Positions 1-11,830 of a stretch of DNA of 64,000 nt are shown piece by piece. The translations under genes and the position numbers were made by a program. Each line of letters begins with the position of its first letter. Position 1 is the first letter of the stretch. A model generated the notes under the pieces. It searched no databases. It was not told the DNA's origin and saw only the letters and a list, made by a program, of their open reading frames with translations. The DNA comes from Cliona cf. orientalis (Eukaryota; Porifera; Demospongiae; Clionaida; Clionaidae), in contig OZ005689.1 in the NCBI GenBank assembly GCA_963930775.1, positions 26,224,058-26,288,057 on the forward strand. The letters are read 5' to 3'.

Positions 1-423
1 TGTCCTTTCTTTTTTTGTCAATGATAATTGCATACTGTCCAATTGGTATGTATGTGGGGACGTTTGTATACTCTCACGCGCTTGCGCAGGACTGAATGAC
101 GTCATGTAATAGTTACATGCATTAATAATGTGCGCACGCATGTATGCGCCTGCGCGTTGACTGCAGCTGCTTTCGTGTACGTGTAACATAATTTTAACGT
201 TGCTATGGCAGAATATTAAGACTGATAATAAATATTGTTGTATATAATGCACAAGAGTAATAGTTTAGTGATACAATAAATAAGATGTACGATACGATCA
301 GGGTTATTTAAAGTTAATGGTAACCTTGCAGTTTTTGATCTGGAAATAAGAATAATAATAATAATTTGATATAATATAGGTTGGTGGCATATCTTACTAT
401 TAAGTCCTTTACAAGGTCTCCTG

Positions 424-540
424 TTTTTTTCTTCCTCCACCTCCCCCCTCTTCCTCCTCTACCCCCTCGTCCTCTCCTCCCACCTCGTCCTCCCCTCCCA
501 CCTTGTCCTCCCCTCCCTCCTCCACCAAGTCCTGCCACGG
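424..540. repeat. Polypyrimidine (C/T-rich) low-complexity tract
   Basis: Repeated CCTCC/CCCTC runs on the plus strand. Apparent proline-rich and glycine/arginine-rich reading frames on the two strands are a consequence of the composition. Confidence 0.8.
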
Positions 541-998
541 GCGACCTAGCACGAAGGGGAGGGGGAGGTGGAGACATCGCCGCCGCCGAAGGATGTATTG
601 GCGCTATTGGCGGTGGTGGTGGCGGCGGCGGTGCACCGCCTTCATCTTGATCAACAGGGTCTGCTCAAATAGAATAGCTTAAATAATCATAGTATGTATG
701 CACAGTTTTACCATCCATGTCCATTTCGAGCTCGTCCAGCACCCCCTCCAGCTCATATTCCACTGAAATTATTGATATTAGTGATAACAGTAATAGTGCT
801 ATTTCTAACAAGGCAATGAAAAATTACCTCTAGCTTCTTCAACCATAGTGTGAAATCTGAGCACTGAACAGCTGCGTATCGAGCTTAAATTCCAGCTCTC
901 CTTAGTAACGGTGATTTGCTGCATAACTACGGATTCTAGCTGACCAATCATCTGGCTAATCTGCCACAAATTACATTTATCCCTGTAATACCTAATTA

Positions 999-1037
999 AT
1001 GGGCGGCGCCTTTCGCGCCCCGGCCCGCGCCGCCCAT
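999..1037. other. GC-rich hairpin
   Basis: An 11-bp perfect inverted repeat, ATGGGCGGCGC and GCGCCGCCCAT, around a 17-nt loop, within AT-rich DNA. Helitrons carry GC-rich hairpins just before their 3' end, but the required CTRR terminus is not found at the right distance on the minus strand, so the link is not made. Confidence 0.6.
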
Positions 1038-2357
1038 GCCAATTTAATTTAACCCACTAGCTGGGCGTGCCCACGCACATAGCATTATGATGCACATCGC
1101 ATGCTTGCTAGCTAGGATTATAGTAGTTCATCCACCTGTACAATGATAAAATTTACTTGAATAAAGAATTTTGGAGGTGAACATCAAAGCCATAATGACA
1201 CTAATATCAATAGCAATCAGTTTTATAAACAGTAACAGTTAAACTTGTGATGCGATGACTGACGATAAAACTTGCTTTAGTGGTTGCTAGAGTATTGTGT
1301 GTATGTAAAATTATTAATGTTATATCAATATCAACATAAAATGGTACAGAATCAGTATATTCATGACACACTCCCGTTAGCAACAAAGGTTAAACCAAAA
1401 ATTTCTGTACTATTATTATAAGTATGTTCAATATTGATCAACCTTTGAATCCAGGTTACGGGACGAGGACCCCGGAGTGCATGGTAACCCAAAAATATTG
1501 TGATCAACACACACTAGTGTGCTGACTCCACACGTCTGAGCACCAGGCTAGCATATTATATGCATATACTCACTTTGACGGACATACATGTAAGTGGTAC
1601 CACCACATTTGATTCAGTCTAGGTCAATTAACGTGAGAGCACATCATGATGATTGCTAGCTCAGCAAGTGGTGCCGCTCGCTTTAGAGCAGTGTGGATGG
1701 TACATAGCATTCAGCCATGTACAGTGACATAATACACAAAGTTGTCACTTATCTTTTGGAGTGAAGTATTCTTCACATGTACACACATGTACAGTCTGCA
1801 CAACACTGATCAGCCTCAAGATAGTGCTCTGCATAGATAGACAGAGTGTGCATGAGTACATTGTAACTGCATATCAAGTGTCCAGAAAAGTTCACAGAGG
1901 TCATCAATCAACATGTACACAATAATATCAAGAGTGAGTGATGGGAAAGAGTGTCAAACGCGCTATATAACCTCGTGTAATGTTTTCGGCAAGTAACGTG
2001 ACTGCACACATGACTAGCTCCAAGGCACTAAACACTTGATTTTTCATAAGACTATGAAGAATGGAGGCATTTTTCTTGAGTAGATTGATCATGAATGCTC
2101 GTTTTATGTAGTGATCTGCTAACATTTTGTCGAAATCGTGCTCACATTAGCTTGCACTCGAGGCCATGCCCACAACGTGCTATTTGAATCAAGCATTCTC
2201 ATTGATCAATTTTTGAATTCCTGGTGTGTGACTTTCCGTACACATCTTATGCGGAGCATATAGCACGTTCGATACTCTCTTCCCCTCACTATTTACTCTT
2301 GACAATGTATTACATGTACATGTATGTACCGGTATAATAATGTTAGTAGCAAGTTAG

Positions 2358-3392
2358 CTACGTAATTGTACACACAACATCAAAATGATCTGGTGGGTGT
2401 CGAATGAACATAGACATGTCTGTTATATCGGAACTAAGTGTCCGATCAACATTGTGGGGTCCATACCGATCCCAACTGCGGTATATTGGGTCGTATACAT
2501 ACACACAAGTGTTTAACATATGGGCTAAAGTCAAAATTTCAACATCCGAACCCCACGTTCCAATTCTGTCCATGTCAGTGTTTTCAATATACGCAGTGGC
2601 ACTGAGACCCCGATCACTGAATTGGGGCAATATCCAACGCTCAATAAGGCGTAAGTGGTCGAGAATTGCCCGACGCACTTGCGCGTGCTGTCGTTCAGTT
2701 CCAGTTATAAGATAGGAAAAGGAACGGAACAAACAGTTGCCATCTCCTCTAATGGGTTTGCACCTACGTGGATTAGTGAGAGGGACATTGGGACCGCCTT
2801 CACCTAGGTCACACTTTATCACAAAATTAACCCCAACACGGCGGCATGCAGCACGCTGCCAGGCTTCGTCTATGGGATGGAATCTGAATGGACAGGTTCC
2901 ACTTCCTCCCTGTACATTTACAAGTATAATGTCATGGTCACTAGCACGTGGTACCTTGTTGGGTCTATCACAATCACTGCTCAGTGGCAGGGACCTCTTC
3001 CTCGTCTTGGTAGATGAAGTTTGTACTAACTTAGGCAATGGCTTATTTAGCGTTTTTTTCGCTTTGGCTACTGCAAGCTTCACCCTTTTGGCAGGATTAA
3101 CTTCATTATTACCAGTGAGGTTACGTTTCACACCTGAACTGCTGGGTTGTACCTTGGACGGCATTTGATACAAAGGGAGATCTTTCCTGTATGCTTCTCT
3201 CAACCTATTAGCCTCCTGGAGGCAGCTAGTACTTACTATGATGGACTTTGGATCAAATGCCGACAGATGCAACCCAGCAAGTGATCTCACCCTCGACAAT
3301 GCCACATATGCCATGCCCGCACTAAAGACTTTGTCGGACTGATCGATAATAGCACAGTCTAAGGACAGGCCTTGACATTTGTGTATGGTCAC
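2358..3392 (-). pseudogene. Helitron helicase C-terminus plus OTU domain
   Basis: The first about 60 residues carry the last helicase motifs of PIF1-like proteins ([11 protein letters not shown] and [10 protein letters not shown]). A lysine- and serine-rich linker follows, then an OTU cysteine-protease domain: the catalytic Cys lies in [16 protein letters not shown] and the probable catalytic His in HPPDHFDVV near the C-terminus. OTU domains remove ubiquitin; their role in Helitrons is not established. The piece is joined to the helicase core (3322-4443) only through a frameshift near 3390, so I treat it as a broken gene. The OTU part itself is unbroken and retains its key residues. Confidence 0.88.
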
Positions 3393-4443
3393 CGCATATG
3401 CCAGAATAAGCGGAAACTGCTCTCTGTATACATAAGTTTTTCATGACCATAAATTTAGTCTGTAGTTTGTCCACATCGTAAGGCTCACTCACGTGATCGA
3501 ACTGGACGGTTACGCGTTCACTTGAGATGGACATTACCGTGCCAAGGGCACCGTTTACCAGTCCAGTTTTGGTATCAATGTTACGACGTAGCATGACTCG
3601 TGCACCGACAGCTAGTAATAGCTTAGCTTCCAAACCAGCTGTCCTGCTACAGTCATTGTTGAGCTTTTCCAGCTGCTCAATGGCCTTTTTGTTCCATTTT
3701 TTCGTCGACGAAGTTTGGTCGACTTCGTCTGTACACACTATTTCGTGCACCTCACTGCTCAAGTGATGGAGCATTTCACTGTTAAACTGTTTGCACATTT
3801 CTCTCATCGGGAACAGACACACCGGTGCCTGACCCAACTGCTGCAGCTCATTAAATTTTTCAGCCTCAGCTACCTGAATGACTCTCTGCTGAAGTGTTAA
3901 AATAGTTTCGTCGGTTGGACAACCGCGCCTCACACAGTCCAGCATCGTGGCGAATTCTGCGTCACTCTTCTGGCACTCGTTAATGGTGAGCTCATTGTAA
4001 GCAACCGAGTCTCGCCAAATGTTAACGGACGCAGTGCACCCCAGTTTGTGCAGAAGTGCTTTTTGTGTGATGTTTTGAAATACCGGATTTCCATTTACTG
4101 GTTGTAGTTGAAGTAGATCTCCAACAAACATCATATTCCTACAACCAAACCACTCATCGCCACCGAACAGTTCCTCCAGTCTCAAATGCATGTACGTCAA
4201 TGTGAGACTGGACACCATGGATATTTCATCCACAACTATCAATTTCACACTGCGCAATTTGGTCTTCATGACTTTCTGCGAGACTTCAGATAGCGACCAA
4301 TATTCAGCCGACTTACCCTCATGCTCTATTGGCAGCTGAAAGAGCCTGTGAATGGTCAGACCTCCAACGTTAAAAGCAGCTAAACCAGTGGGTGCAGCGA
4401 CAGCCACCGTCACTTCTTTTGACGGCCAAATCTTTCCTACCAA
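3322..4443 (-). pseudogene. Helitron PIF1-like helicase core
   Basis: About 373 codons. APTGLAAFNVGG near the start is helicase motif Ia, VDEISMV is the Walker B (DE) motif, and FVGDLLQLQPVNG is motif III, all typical of PIF1/RecD-like superfamily 1B helicases. The Walker A part lies just upstream in another frame (4437-4820). The C-terminal part of the fold continues after a frameshift into the 2358-3392 piece. ATP-driven 5'-3' unwinding is expected for the family. Confidence 0.9.
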
Positions 4444-4820
4444 GAGCTTAACTTAATGGCTTCAATTAGGAAAGATTTACCTGTACCACCTACACCACTG
4501 ACAAACACTCGAAGTGGCTTGAAGTCACACTGACACTCACCGGTTTCGTGCTGCTTTTGGTGTTGAAGGTGACTATCCACGCTATCAAATATACACCTCT
4601 GGTCGGCATTTAGCATAGCTATCCTATCCTCAAAGCTCAGCTGGTTGGATGTGGAGTGATTTACAAGCATATCTGCCATGTCATGCATGGCAGTTTTTGC
4701 TTCACCCATCAACTGAGGGTCGTTGTCGTCCTCTTTGTTGACCCTCTTTTCCTCACCATCAGCCTTGCTGGCCTCATTGATCTCTGTCATCTTTGACTGT
4801 GCATCCAAGATCTTTTGCAA
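4437..4820 (-). pseudogene. Helitron helicase N-terminal part with Walker A
   Basis: Encodes a charged linker, then LNADQRCIFD (Q-like motif) and the Walker A nucleotide-binding loop VSGVGGTGKSFLIEAI. It overlaps by a few bases the next helicase piece, whose frame differs, which shows a frameshift just after the P-loop. It joins upstream to the Rep part after another shift near 4825-4915. Confidence 0.88.
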
Positions 4821-4824
4821 CTTG

Positions 4825-6443
4825 TCATCTGTCCTCGTTCATCAGCCTGTGAAAGGCCTCCTCTGCCGTTTCATTCTCGAGAAGCAGACTACTTTCTTCT
4901 CTGAATGGAACAAAGAAGTATGAGAGAGTAGAAGTAGTCCTCTCGTTGATTCTCCTTTTGAGGATCAAACAATTTGTGGTTTGGAAGACATGGCTTTTTG
5001 AGCTTGGTATACTGCCTTTTCCCGTTATCGTCAGTACTTTGCCACGAGTAGTTGGCCACCAAGTCGTAGAGACAGATGTCTTCCAGACTCTCCGGTCTCT
5101 TGGGATAGTGTGTGTCCAATAGACTCTCTTCGTATATATCCTTGTTGTTTGGATCATGCTGGGCCAGCTGTTCCAACTCTCTGTGGTCCTTCAGCCTACG
5201 GCTCCTTTTCTGTGGCATGGACACATCTATCCACTTGACAGTAGTGGATTTTTCAGTGAGATGATCGCCAAGCAACAGATGGCTGGCCTCGTACAGGCCG
5301 CACTCTCTAGAGCGCAAACTCCGTACACCAAAGCTCCAGAGCCGGCTGTAAATGCTCTTGTTGTCACTCACCTCCTGCCAAATCTCTTGCATGCTACTTT
5401 TTTCAGCCTTAGTGACATAACCACTAACATAGTGAGCTAGAGCTAGCGATGACTCTGCTACAAACTGAATGTCAATGTTGGCCTTCCATAGCAATAGCAA
5501 CAGTGGATTATAGTCATTGATTCTAGTCTCTGACTCTGCGCGTGCCAACTGGTATATTTTGCTACGCGACTTGAGACTGTCTGTAACAGGATTCAACTTG
5601 GCGCTCTCACAAGGTATCCGTGGAAAACCAAATTTACACCTGGTGATAAACACGTTACCACACTTTCTTTTGCGCTTGCAATAGCCACTACACTTGTGCA
5701 TCTGATACCTGGTGACTAGGTTGTACAATTCAGGATCGGATTCCTTATTAGGAACGTGACAGGTTATCCTCTCCTGAATCCACCCTAGCACCTCGTCGGG
5801 CTCATCTCGACCTATCACTGGTGCATCTTTGATCCATAAAAGGACATGATAGTGTGGGGCACCACGCGCTTGGTATTCCTTTTTCCAGTAAAAGTGGTCT
5901 ACCGTACCAAGCACCTCTCCTTTCTTCACTACCCTTTGAAAGAAAGAGTGGAATTTTTCACTAAACTTTCGTGATACCAATATCGGGTCCTCTGTGCAAA
6001 GCTTCCCTACATTATAGCTAGGGGGAACATCGTTTACCTTTCTGAGGTAGTTTTCAATGTCAGGGGACTCGTACTCGGCACAGCTAAATGTGAGAAATAG
6101 TGTGGGTGAACCCCACTCGCGTATCATACACCTCAGTTCACTCTTTCTCACAAACCAGTACTGTTTAGTGCCACGTACAGACTGAAGCATGCATTGTGCA
6201 CAGATTCGCTTCGAGTTGCTCGTTGTTAGCCTGTACGTTGCTCAAGAGTGTACCAACAGTCATAGGCTGGCTTCTTCTAGACTGTTTCAACATATTGTAC
6301 ACACCGGCAGAAAGCTCTCTCATTTCTTTTTGCCACAGTAAGTAAAACACGTACTGTGGGTCTTTTCTGAAACGTGAATCTTTATTGAGCAACCTCGATT
6401 TATTGAACTCACTATGGGACATCACGTGGATAGTATTTACCAA
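4825..6443 (-). pseudogene. Helitron Rep (HUH endonuclease) domain
   Basis: Helitron_like_N region: HSEFNKSRLL and WQKEMRELSAGVYNML open the domain (frame 6165-6443), continuing in another frame from 6190. The HUH metal-binding motif is visible as ARGAPHYHVLLWI. The two catalytic tyrosines lie in HYVSGYVTKAE (Y-x3-Y), the arrangement typical of Helitron Rep. A Cys-rich stretch (HKCSGYCKRKRKCG) lies between them. Rep makes the single-strand nick, attaches covalently through a tyrosine and starts rolling-circle transfer. The end of the domain shifts frame near 4915 into the helicase linker. Confidence 0.92.
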
Positions 6444-7983
6444 ATTTTCCAGTGGGATACAACTTGGGAAAGCACATTACATCGAGGTGCTGCTGTCGAT
6501 TGTCAATGGGATCTTCTCTGACACTCAACAGTTTGTACTGTTCAATGTCAGATTCAGTCGACAGCTTGTTGTCAAGATTTCTGATCGTGAAGGCCTGAAA
6601 GCCAGATATATCACGCTCATCCGCTTTGTCTAGCATAGTACTAGAGGCATTGTCGGCAATCTCGATGACTTTTTTTGAAACATCATCAATAGAATCATCT
6701 TTCATTTCACTATACAGCCAGTTGATCTCCCTAAGCTTCTGTACGGCTGTCTTAACATCGTCTACATTGACCAGGCTACGCCACACAACCTTAGAGGTGG
6801 TTGGTTTTCCATTGACTATGATGTACAACTCTGGGTCAGGCAAAGACGATGCCCCATTGCTGTGGCTCTCAACCTGATCCAGAGTTTCAAGCGTCTTATT
6901 CAATGGCAATGGAAGAAAGAACATTGTTCCCTTGCACGCTTTGAGTGAATTGTAGACCGGTACCTTAGCAGTGTATGTACCGAGTCTGATCACAGTCTGG
7001 TAGCATTTAGCACGCTGAATTAGCTGGCTACTCAAAGTGTCTAGCTTCGACAGTTCAGGTGGAATGGGGACTGTTTCTAGCCCATTGAGGACACAACGTG
7101 GAGGCAATTTATTTTTCCTGATGATAGACTTGCAATAGTTGCACATGTACAGTGTCTGGTCATCAGCAGCAGGGTTTACCTCTAGTATGTACTGCTTTAG
7201 TGTAGGCCACATGTCCTCGCTAAGATTATCAGAGAGTTTGACTCGTGTCACACTTTTTCTCTGATAGAGGCACTCACAGCTACAGCACACATGCTCAGGG
7301 TCATCTTCGCTTTCTTTCTCTAGATCAGCTATTAATTGAGCATGCATAGTCAGCAGCTTCATTTCTATACCAGGCTTTACTAGCTCAGAGTCAGCAGAAT
7401 CTGCGCACTGCTCGTACGTGGATTCGACCTTATTGCTAAGCATGGCTTCAAAATCATTCAAGTCGGTGATATCCATAAGGGTATGGTAATCACCAGCAGA
7501 CAAAGCATTATCAATGTTTTGCACACACTTATGACTATTCACAGCACTATACACAAGATGCAGTAGTTTAGTCAACAATGGGTAATGCGTTGCAGCGTCT
7601 CTGAGTATACGTATTTTACTGCGACACCCCCCATCACTGGAACAAACCAGGGGATGACCTTGTCAATCAACACCGATCTCTTTCTCATATACATTGTGAC
7701 ATTCCCCATCATCAGAGCTAACCGAGGGATCACTTTCATGGTCAACAATAACTATATGTGCACGTTTTGTGAAGTGCAGATTGGGACAGTTACCATCACA
7801 AACGTCTAAGGCTTGCCGCACCTCCTGTACGGGCTGGTCGAACGACTCTTTCAATTCAATAATGGCATGCACTTCATCATCATTGAGTTTTTTGCATTCA
7901 ATAGTGCATGCCCACTTCATAGGCTTGGGTTTGCTACTGCGTTTGGTAGTCTTATCATCATCAGTGATTTCACTGGCCAACAC
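6412..7983 (-). pseudogene. Helitron protein, region upstream of Rep
   Basis: Two open pieces (6412-7578 and 7663-7983) in different frames. The larger holds a Cys-rich zinc-finger-like stretch (CCSCECLYQRKS and YMCNYCKSIIRKNKLP) and the segment HLDVMCFPKLYPTGKFG, which is widespread immediately before the Rep domain of PIF1-containing Helitrons. The smaller has scattered cysteines and an acidic tail. No enzymatic domain is recognised; DNA binding is the usual guess for these zinc fingers. Confidence 0.8.
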
Positions 7984-8867
7984 ACTTTCTACATTTGTCT
8001 ATTGGCAAGGCATAGTCTCTCTTTACAGGCTTGTAAGCTGAATCATAAAAGTAGGGTTCTGTCGAAGCTGTGTGACAACCCTCCCCAAAATCTTCAGCTC
8101 CATTGATTTGCATGCTTTGAACCGTTCTGACAATTTTGAGTAATGACCCTGCATGCTCTTTACGTACATGCAAAGCTTTAGTTACCAGCCTCTTAGCTGC
8201 TACACTACAAACAGCTTTGCCAGTCACTCTTTTCACTACAGTCTGTTGTTTCTTAAACGACTCGATCAATTTTGATTTTACTTTAGGATTGCTTAGCAGG
8301 CTGCTTTTCAAGTCCTTGATATAGCCCTCCCTTGTAATAGACTTGGGTTCAGACAGTGCATACTTATCCCTTTGGAATGCACAAATGGAATCTCTTTTAG
8401 AAGAGTAACATGCACGTGTAGAAGAGATTTTTTTCCTTGGTTCAATGCTATAGCGTGCTTTTGAGTAGGCACGTGAGGCTGCCTTTTTTTCAGGCTGACT
8501 GCTATAAATAGCCTTTGAGTAAGCACGTGAGGCACCATTTTTTTTCTGGCCTACTACTATATGTAGCCTTTGAGGCCGCCTTCTTTTTATCTGGTTGACT
8601 GCTATAGCTAGCCTTTGAATAGGCACGTGAGGCCGCCTTCTTTTTCTCTGGCTCACTGCCATAGCTAGCCTTTGAATAGGCACGTGAGGCCGCCTTTTTT
8701 TTCTCTGGCTCACTGCCATAGCTAACCTTTGAATAGGCACGCGAGGCCGCCTTCTTTTTCTCTGGATCAGTGCCATAGCTAGCCTTAGAATAGGCACGTG
8801 AGGATGCCTTCTTATTTTCTGGTTGAAGGGCATAATTAGCCTTTGAGTATGCGCGTGAGGCTGTCAT
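7970..8867 (-). pseudogene. Helitron N-terminus with 19-residue tandem repeats
   Basis: The start (8867) opens with about six tandem repeats of a 19-residue unit, consensus SRAYSKASYGSEPEKKKAA, encoded by 57-bp DNA repeats. A shift near 8560 moves the frame; two further degenerate units and a basic region follow. Similar basic repeats occur at the N-terminus of other invertebrate Helitron proteins. The high charge suggests nucleic acid binding (inference). Confidence 0.75.
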
Positions 8868-10178
8868 TTTTTTTCACGATTTATTTGGTAATCAAGATCA
8901 GCCTTAGCTTTCCCTACTTTTTTATAGTATTTCTTTTTACTCCTGACTTTATCAACATTCTGATGATAATACTCTTTTCTCTTGGCCCTTAACTTTTTGG
9001 CAGAAGGTATAATCTGGGTATGTTACAGTAGTTTCTAATACCAGTGGCTACTGTAACTTAAGAAATACAATAACTTATCTTGCTGATGCACTGTATAACA
9101 GCCAGGTAGTAAATTGAACGGCAGTAGTCAATACTAGTCTGTAGTATCTGAACGGCGATAGTCAATATCTATATTAAATATTCAATATTCAATAATAAAC
9201 TTGTACATTAATATTATTATTACCATAGACTTACCTTTAGCAAACTTCACTAGCTGTAGTCTCTTGGTTTAATATTAATTTTGGTTCAGCGGTGTTTAAT
9301 ATTAAATTATAATGACGGAGGTTTTGACAGCGGTATGAGGGACACTTAGAAAAATATAACAGTAGCACAGTTTATTGAGGGAGAACTAATGGCTGAAAGA
9401 TGGCGAATTCGAAGAGCTCCGTGAGAGAATTCGTAGACAGAGAAAATTATATCGACTGCACAATAGGTCAGTCTGGACACAGAAAGTCAATATCAATTGT
9501 TGCTAAGCAGCACTAGCAGCAGTGTATCGAAGGATTCTGTCACATGACTTCACCATGGCAACACATACATTGTGAGCATGCGCATCATATGACAAAATGG
9601 CTTATCATCAGACACACCCAATCGTTAACATCCTGTACACACCCACCATTATGTAACTATTGAGATAACGCAAAAATAGCGTGTCATAGACCTGCACGCT
9701 ACAGAAGGAATTGGATTTATACTCAAACTAAGATGAGAGGTTAAGGCAGTATTGAGTTAGCGTGATAATGAAAAAGAAAGAAAGAAAGAAAGAAGAAAGA
9801 AAGAATGAGAAATGGGCTATTTTTAAACATCTGGTTCTGATGTGTACAATTGTTTTGATGAATGATCTTGGTCTTGTTAGATGCACAATTGGCTGGAGAT
9901 TCCGATTTTGACACTTAGAAAGTTCACAAAGTTACCTGTATTGAGATATTTTGGTATTTATAATGTATTATGTATATGGCATATCTGGGTCATCCCTACT
10001 TAGGCCCCAATTCGTTGATTGCTAGTTTCTCATCATCCGCCCGCATTCTTTTTCTAACTTAGAATTTATTACCATTATTACATACTAAGTGGGCGTGGCG
10101 ATCACGTGATCGACCATGTGCCACATATCTGAGTACACAAGTATATGCAGCTGCCTCGTGTCTGGGACCTAAGGCACC
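8868..10178. other. Non-coding stretch 5' of Helitron
   Basis: No gene seen. Contains the probable 5' region of the Helitron, a short GAAA microsatellite and, near 9540-9590, a segment that resembles 33057-33105 (CATGGCAACACAT core), showing a dispersed repeat. Confidence 0.5.
9771..9805. repeat. GAAA microsatellite
   Basis: Simple run of GAAA/AAAG units with one interruption. Confidence 0.9.
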
Positions 10179-10751
10179 ATGGCTCTTGTTAACGTGTCCG
10201 TGTACTGCCAAATCTTGAAAAGGATGATACTACCATGGCGAATTATGTCAGATGACTCTCCGGAGAACTCTTTTTCGCGAAAAGTAAAGCCAAGCATCAC
10301 CCACGAATGTGAGTTGGAGAGAGTGTATGTTGGTAGGGACAAAGTGTGCCTTGATGAAACTGATATGAGCCTGAATGTAGCTCAGGTGACCAGTACGTTT
10401 GGATCATTCGTAAAATATACAGTCAGAACTGTACAAAGTTCTACCTCTCCAACAATTCAGGTCCCCAGACTAAACGCGTTTGAACTCAGGTTTCAAAGCC
10501 AACGAAGATTGGCAATGCAGACACTACCGTCTCGTATAGACAATCCAAAAAATCGAAAACAAAAGCTCAGGAATGATGTCCTTGACCTATTTGATCAGAA
10601 TAGTATGGTATTTAAGCACTCGGAGGTTGCTAGTGTTGGAGAACAGGTTGTGCAAGCCCTCACAAATACACTGTGGTATGTGGATGGGCATCATGAAGTT
10701 TTAAAGAGCCGAGCTTGTGAGATTCCTACTGTTTTTACAATTGATAATTAA
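10179..10751 (+). CDS. Hypothetical protein, 190 residues
   Basis: An open frame of 190 codons beginning ATGGCTCTTGTT in a good context (ccATGG). I do not recognise the family. The product is soluble-looking, with no signal peptide or membrane segment. It ends in ACEIPTVFTIDN exactly where the 3' tail of the LINE fragment begins, so the true C-terminus may have been cut off by that insertion. A CACGTG-containing GC-rich segment about 75 bp upstream could be a promoter. It may be an exon of a host gene or of an unrecognised transposon. Confidence 0.4.
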   Translation: MALVNVSVYCQILKRMILPWRIMSDDSPENSFSRKVKPSITHECELERVYVGRDKVCLDETDMSLNVAQVTSTFGSFVKYTVRTVQSSTSPTIQVPRLNAFELRFQSQRRLAMQTLPSRIDNPKNRKQKLRNDVLDLFDQNSMVFKHSEVASVGEQVVQALTNTLWYVDGHHEVLKSRACEIPTVFTIDN

Positions 10752-11769
10752 TAATTACCATTAATAATGAACATAGTGTACAGGTGTGTGTCAACAAATT
10801 GTAATAGAAGTGAACTGAGTAAATGCTTGAAGGTGGCTTGTGTACTGACAGAGATGAATTCTGACGGCAGTTTATTCCACAGTTTGATGACGCTTGGGAA
10901 ATAGGAGTAAAGATGGGCTGAAGTCTTCGCCCTCTGGCCCTGCAGTGCCATACAGTGATGAAGTCTGGGGGTGATGGGAGAAACTGAGGCTGGTATGATG
11001 GATCCACCTAGGAGGATGCGCCTGCACAGCAGCAGCTTTTGCTTTTTCCTGCGCATGGCAAGTGGTGGCCAGTTTAGCTGGTTGATCGCGTCCTGGCCTG
11101 ACGCCCATAGGCCGGTGGCTAGCTTGGCGGTGAATTTTTGTATTGTTTCAAGTTCGTTGCTGAGAGTGGCTTGGTAAGGGTCCCAGACACCGGCACAGTA
11201 GTCAAGCAGGGGGAGTACAGTAGATGTATAGTATCTAGAAAGCGTCTCCCTGCCGGCAGGGTGGAAATGTCGGTAGAGCAAGCCCAGTTGTTTCCTGGCT
11301 CCGCCACACGTGTTGTCGATATGCGTCGACCATGACAGGTTGGAAGATAGTCACACCTAGGTATTTCAAGGAAGTGACTTGCATTACTGAAGAGCCGGCC
11401 ACAACAATGTGAGGCTGAGATGGGTGGGGTTTTCTTGACAAAACCATAAGTCTTGTTTTGGTAGGATTTAGTTTTAGTCCAGTTGAGTTAATCCAGTTGA
11501 CGATGATGTTGACGTCATTCTGCAAAGCATCCCCATCGAGATGACCCTTCATTGGTTTGTAGACCAGAATATCATCTGCATAGAGAATCATACGGGTGCT
11601 GGACGATAAACAGAGGTCTGTCAGAGGGTTCATTGCAAGAATGAAAAGGAGTGGCCCAAGGATCAATCCTTGAGGGACACCGGAAGGAATGGCAGTTGCC
11701 AGGGAGGTGTAACCGTCTAGGACAACTCGCTGAGACCTGTTTGTGAGATAGCTTTCGAACCACACACAC
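10748..11769 (-). pseudogene. CR1/L2-like LINE reverse transcriptase, 5'-truncated
   Basis: Minus-strand reverse transcriptase fragment. IPSGVPQGLILGPLLF (RT motif with the GVPQG turn) and LYADDILVYK (catalytic YADD box) are visible, followed after a frameshift near 11260 by the C-terminal domain typical of CR1/L2/jockey-like LINEs (YYTSTVLPLLDYCAGVWDP and VIKLWNKLPSEFI). The 3' end is followed by AT-rich ATTA-type sequence. The upstream part of the protein is missing: the frame stops against a hAT-like repeat end at about 11771. Confidence 0.88.
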
Positions 11770-11770
11770 C

Positions 11771-11830
11771 AGTGGCGGATCCAGGGGGGTAAGGGGGGTG
11801 CAAGTGTACCCCCCTTTGGGCTGCATCTAA
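11771..11830. repeat. hAT-like terminal sequence
   Basis: Begins CAGTGGCGGATCCAGGGG followed by a G-rich and GTGCAAG segment. Very similar starts occur near 49216 and 52826. CAGNGGCGKANNNAGG is a common hAT-superfamily terminus. It abuts the interrupted LINE. I found no matching opposite end nearby. Confidence 0.45.

Larger units (their letters stand above)
1..2357. other. Intergenic, no gene recognised
   Basis: No convincing coding region. The stretch is AT-rich with a C/T-rich low-complexity tract near 420-560 and a GC-rich hairpin near 1000. It precedes the 3' end of the minus-strand Helitron and may hold that element's 3' terminus, which I could not place. Confidence 0.5.
2358..8867 (-). 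mobile_element. Helitron rolling-circle transposon (coding part)
   Basis: Consecutive minus-strand frames encode, in order, a repeat-rich N-terminus, a Helitron-type HUH Rep domain, a PIF1-like superfamily 1 helicase and a C-terminal OTU domain. That order is diagnostic of animal Helitrons. Rep nicks and joins single strands and the helicase unwinds DNA during rolling-circle transposition. The frame changes several times (near 8560, 7970, 7600, 6430, 6190, 4915, 4440 and 3390), so this copy is most likely dead. The 5' TC and 3' CTRR termini were not located; limits given are those of the coding region. Confidence 0.9.

Noticed and set aside
314-650. Proline-rich and glycine/arginine-rich frames
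   Set aside because: Produced by a C/T-rich low-complexity tract; no start context, splice sites or homology.
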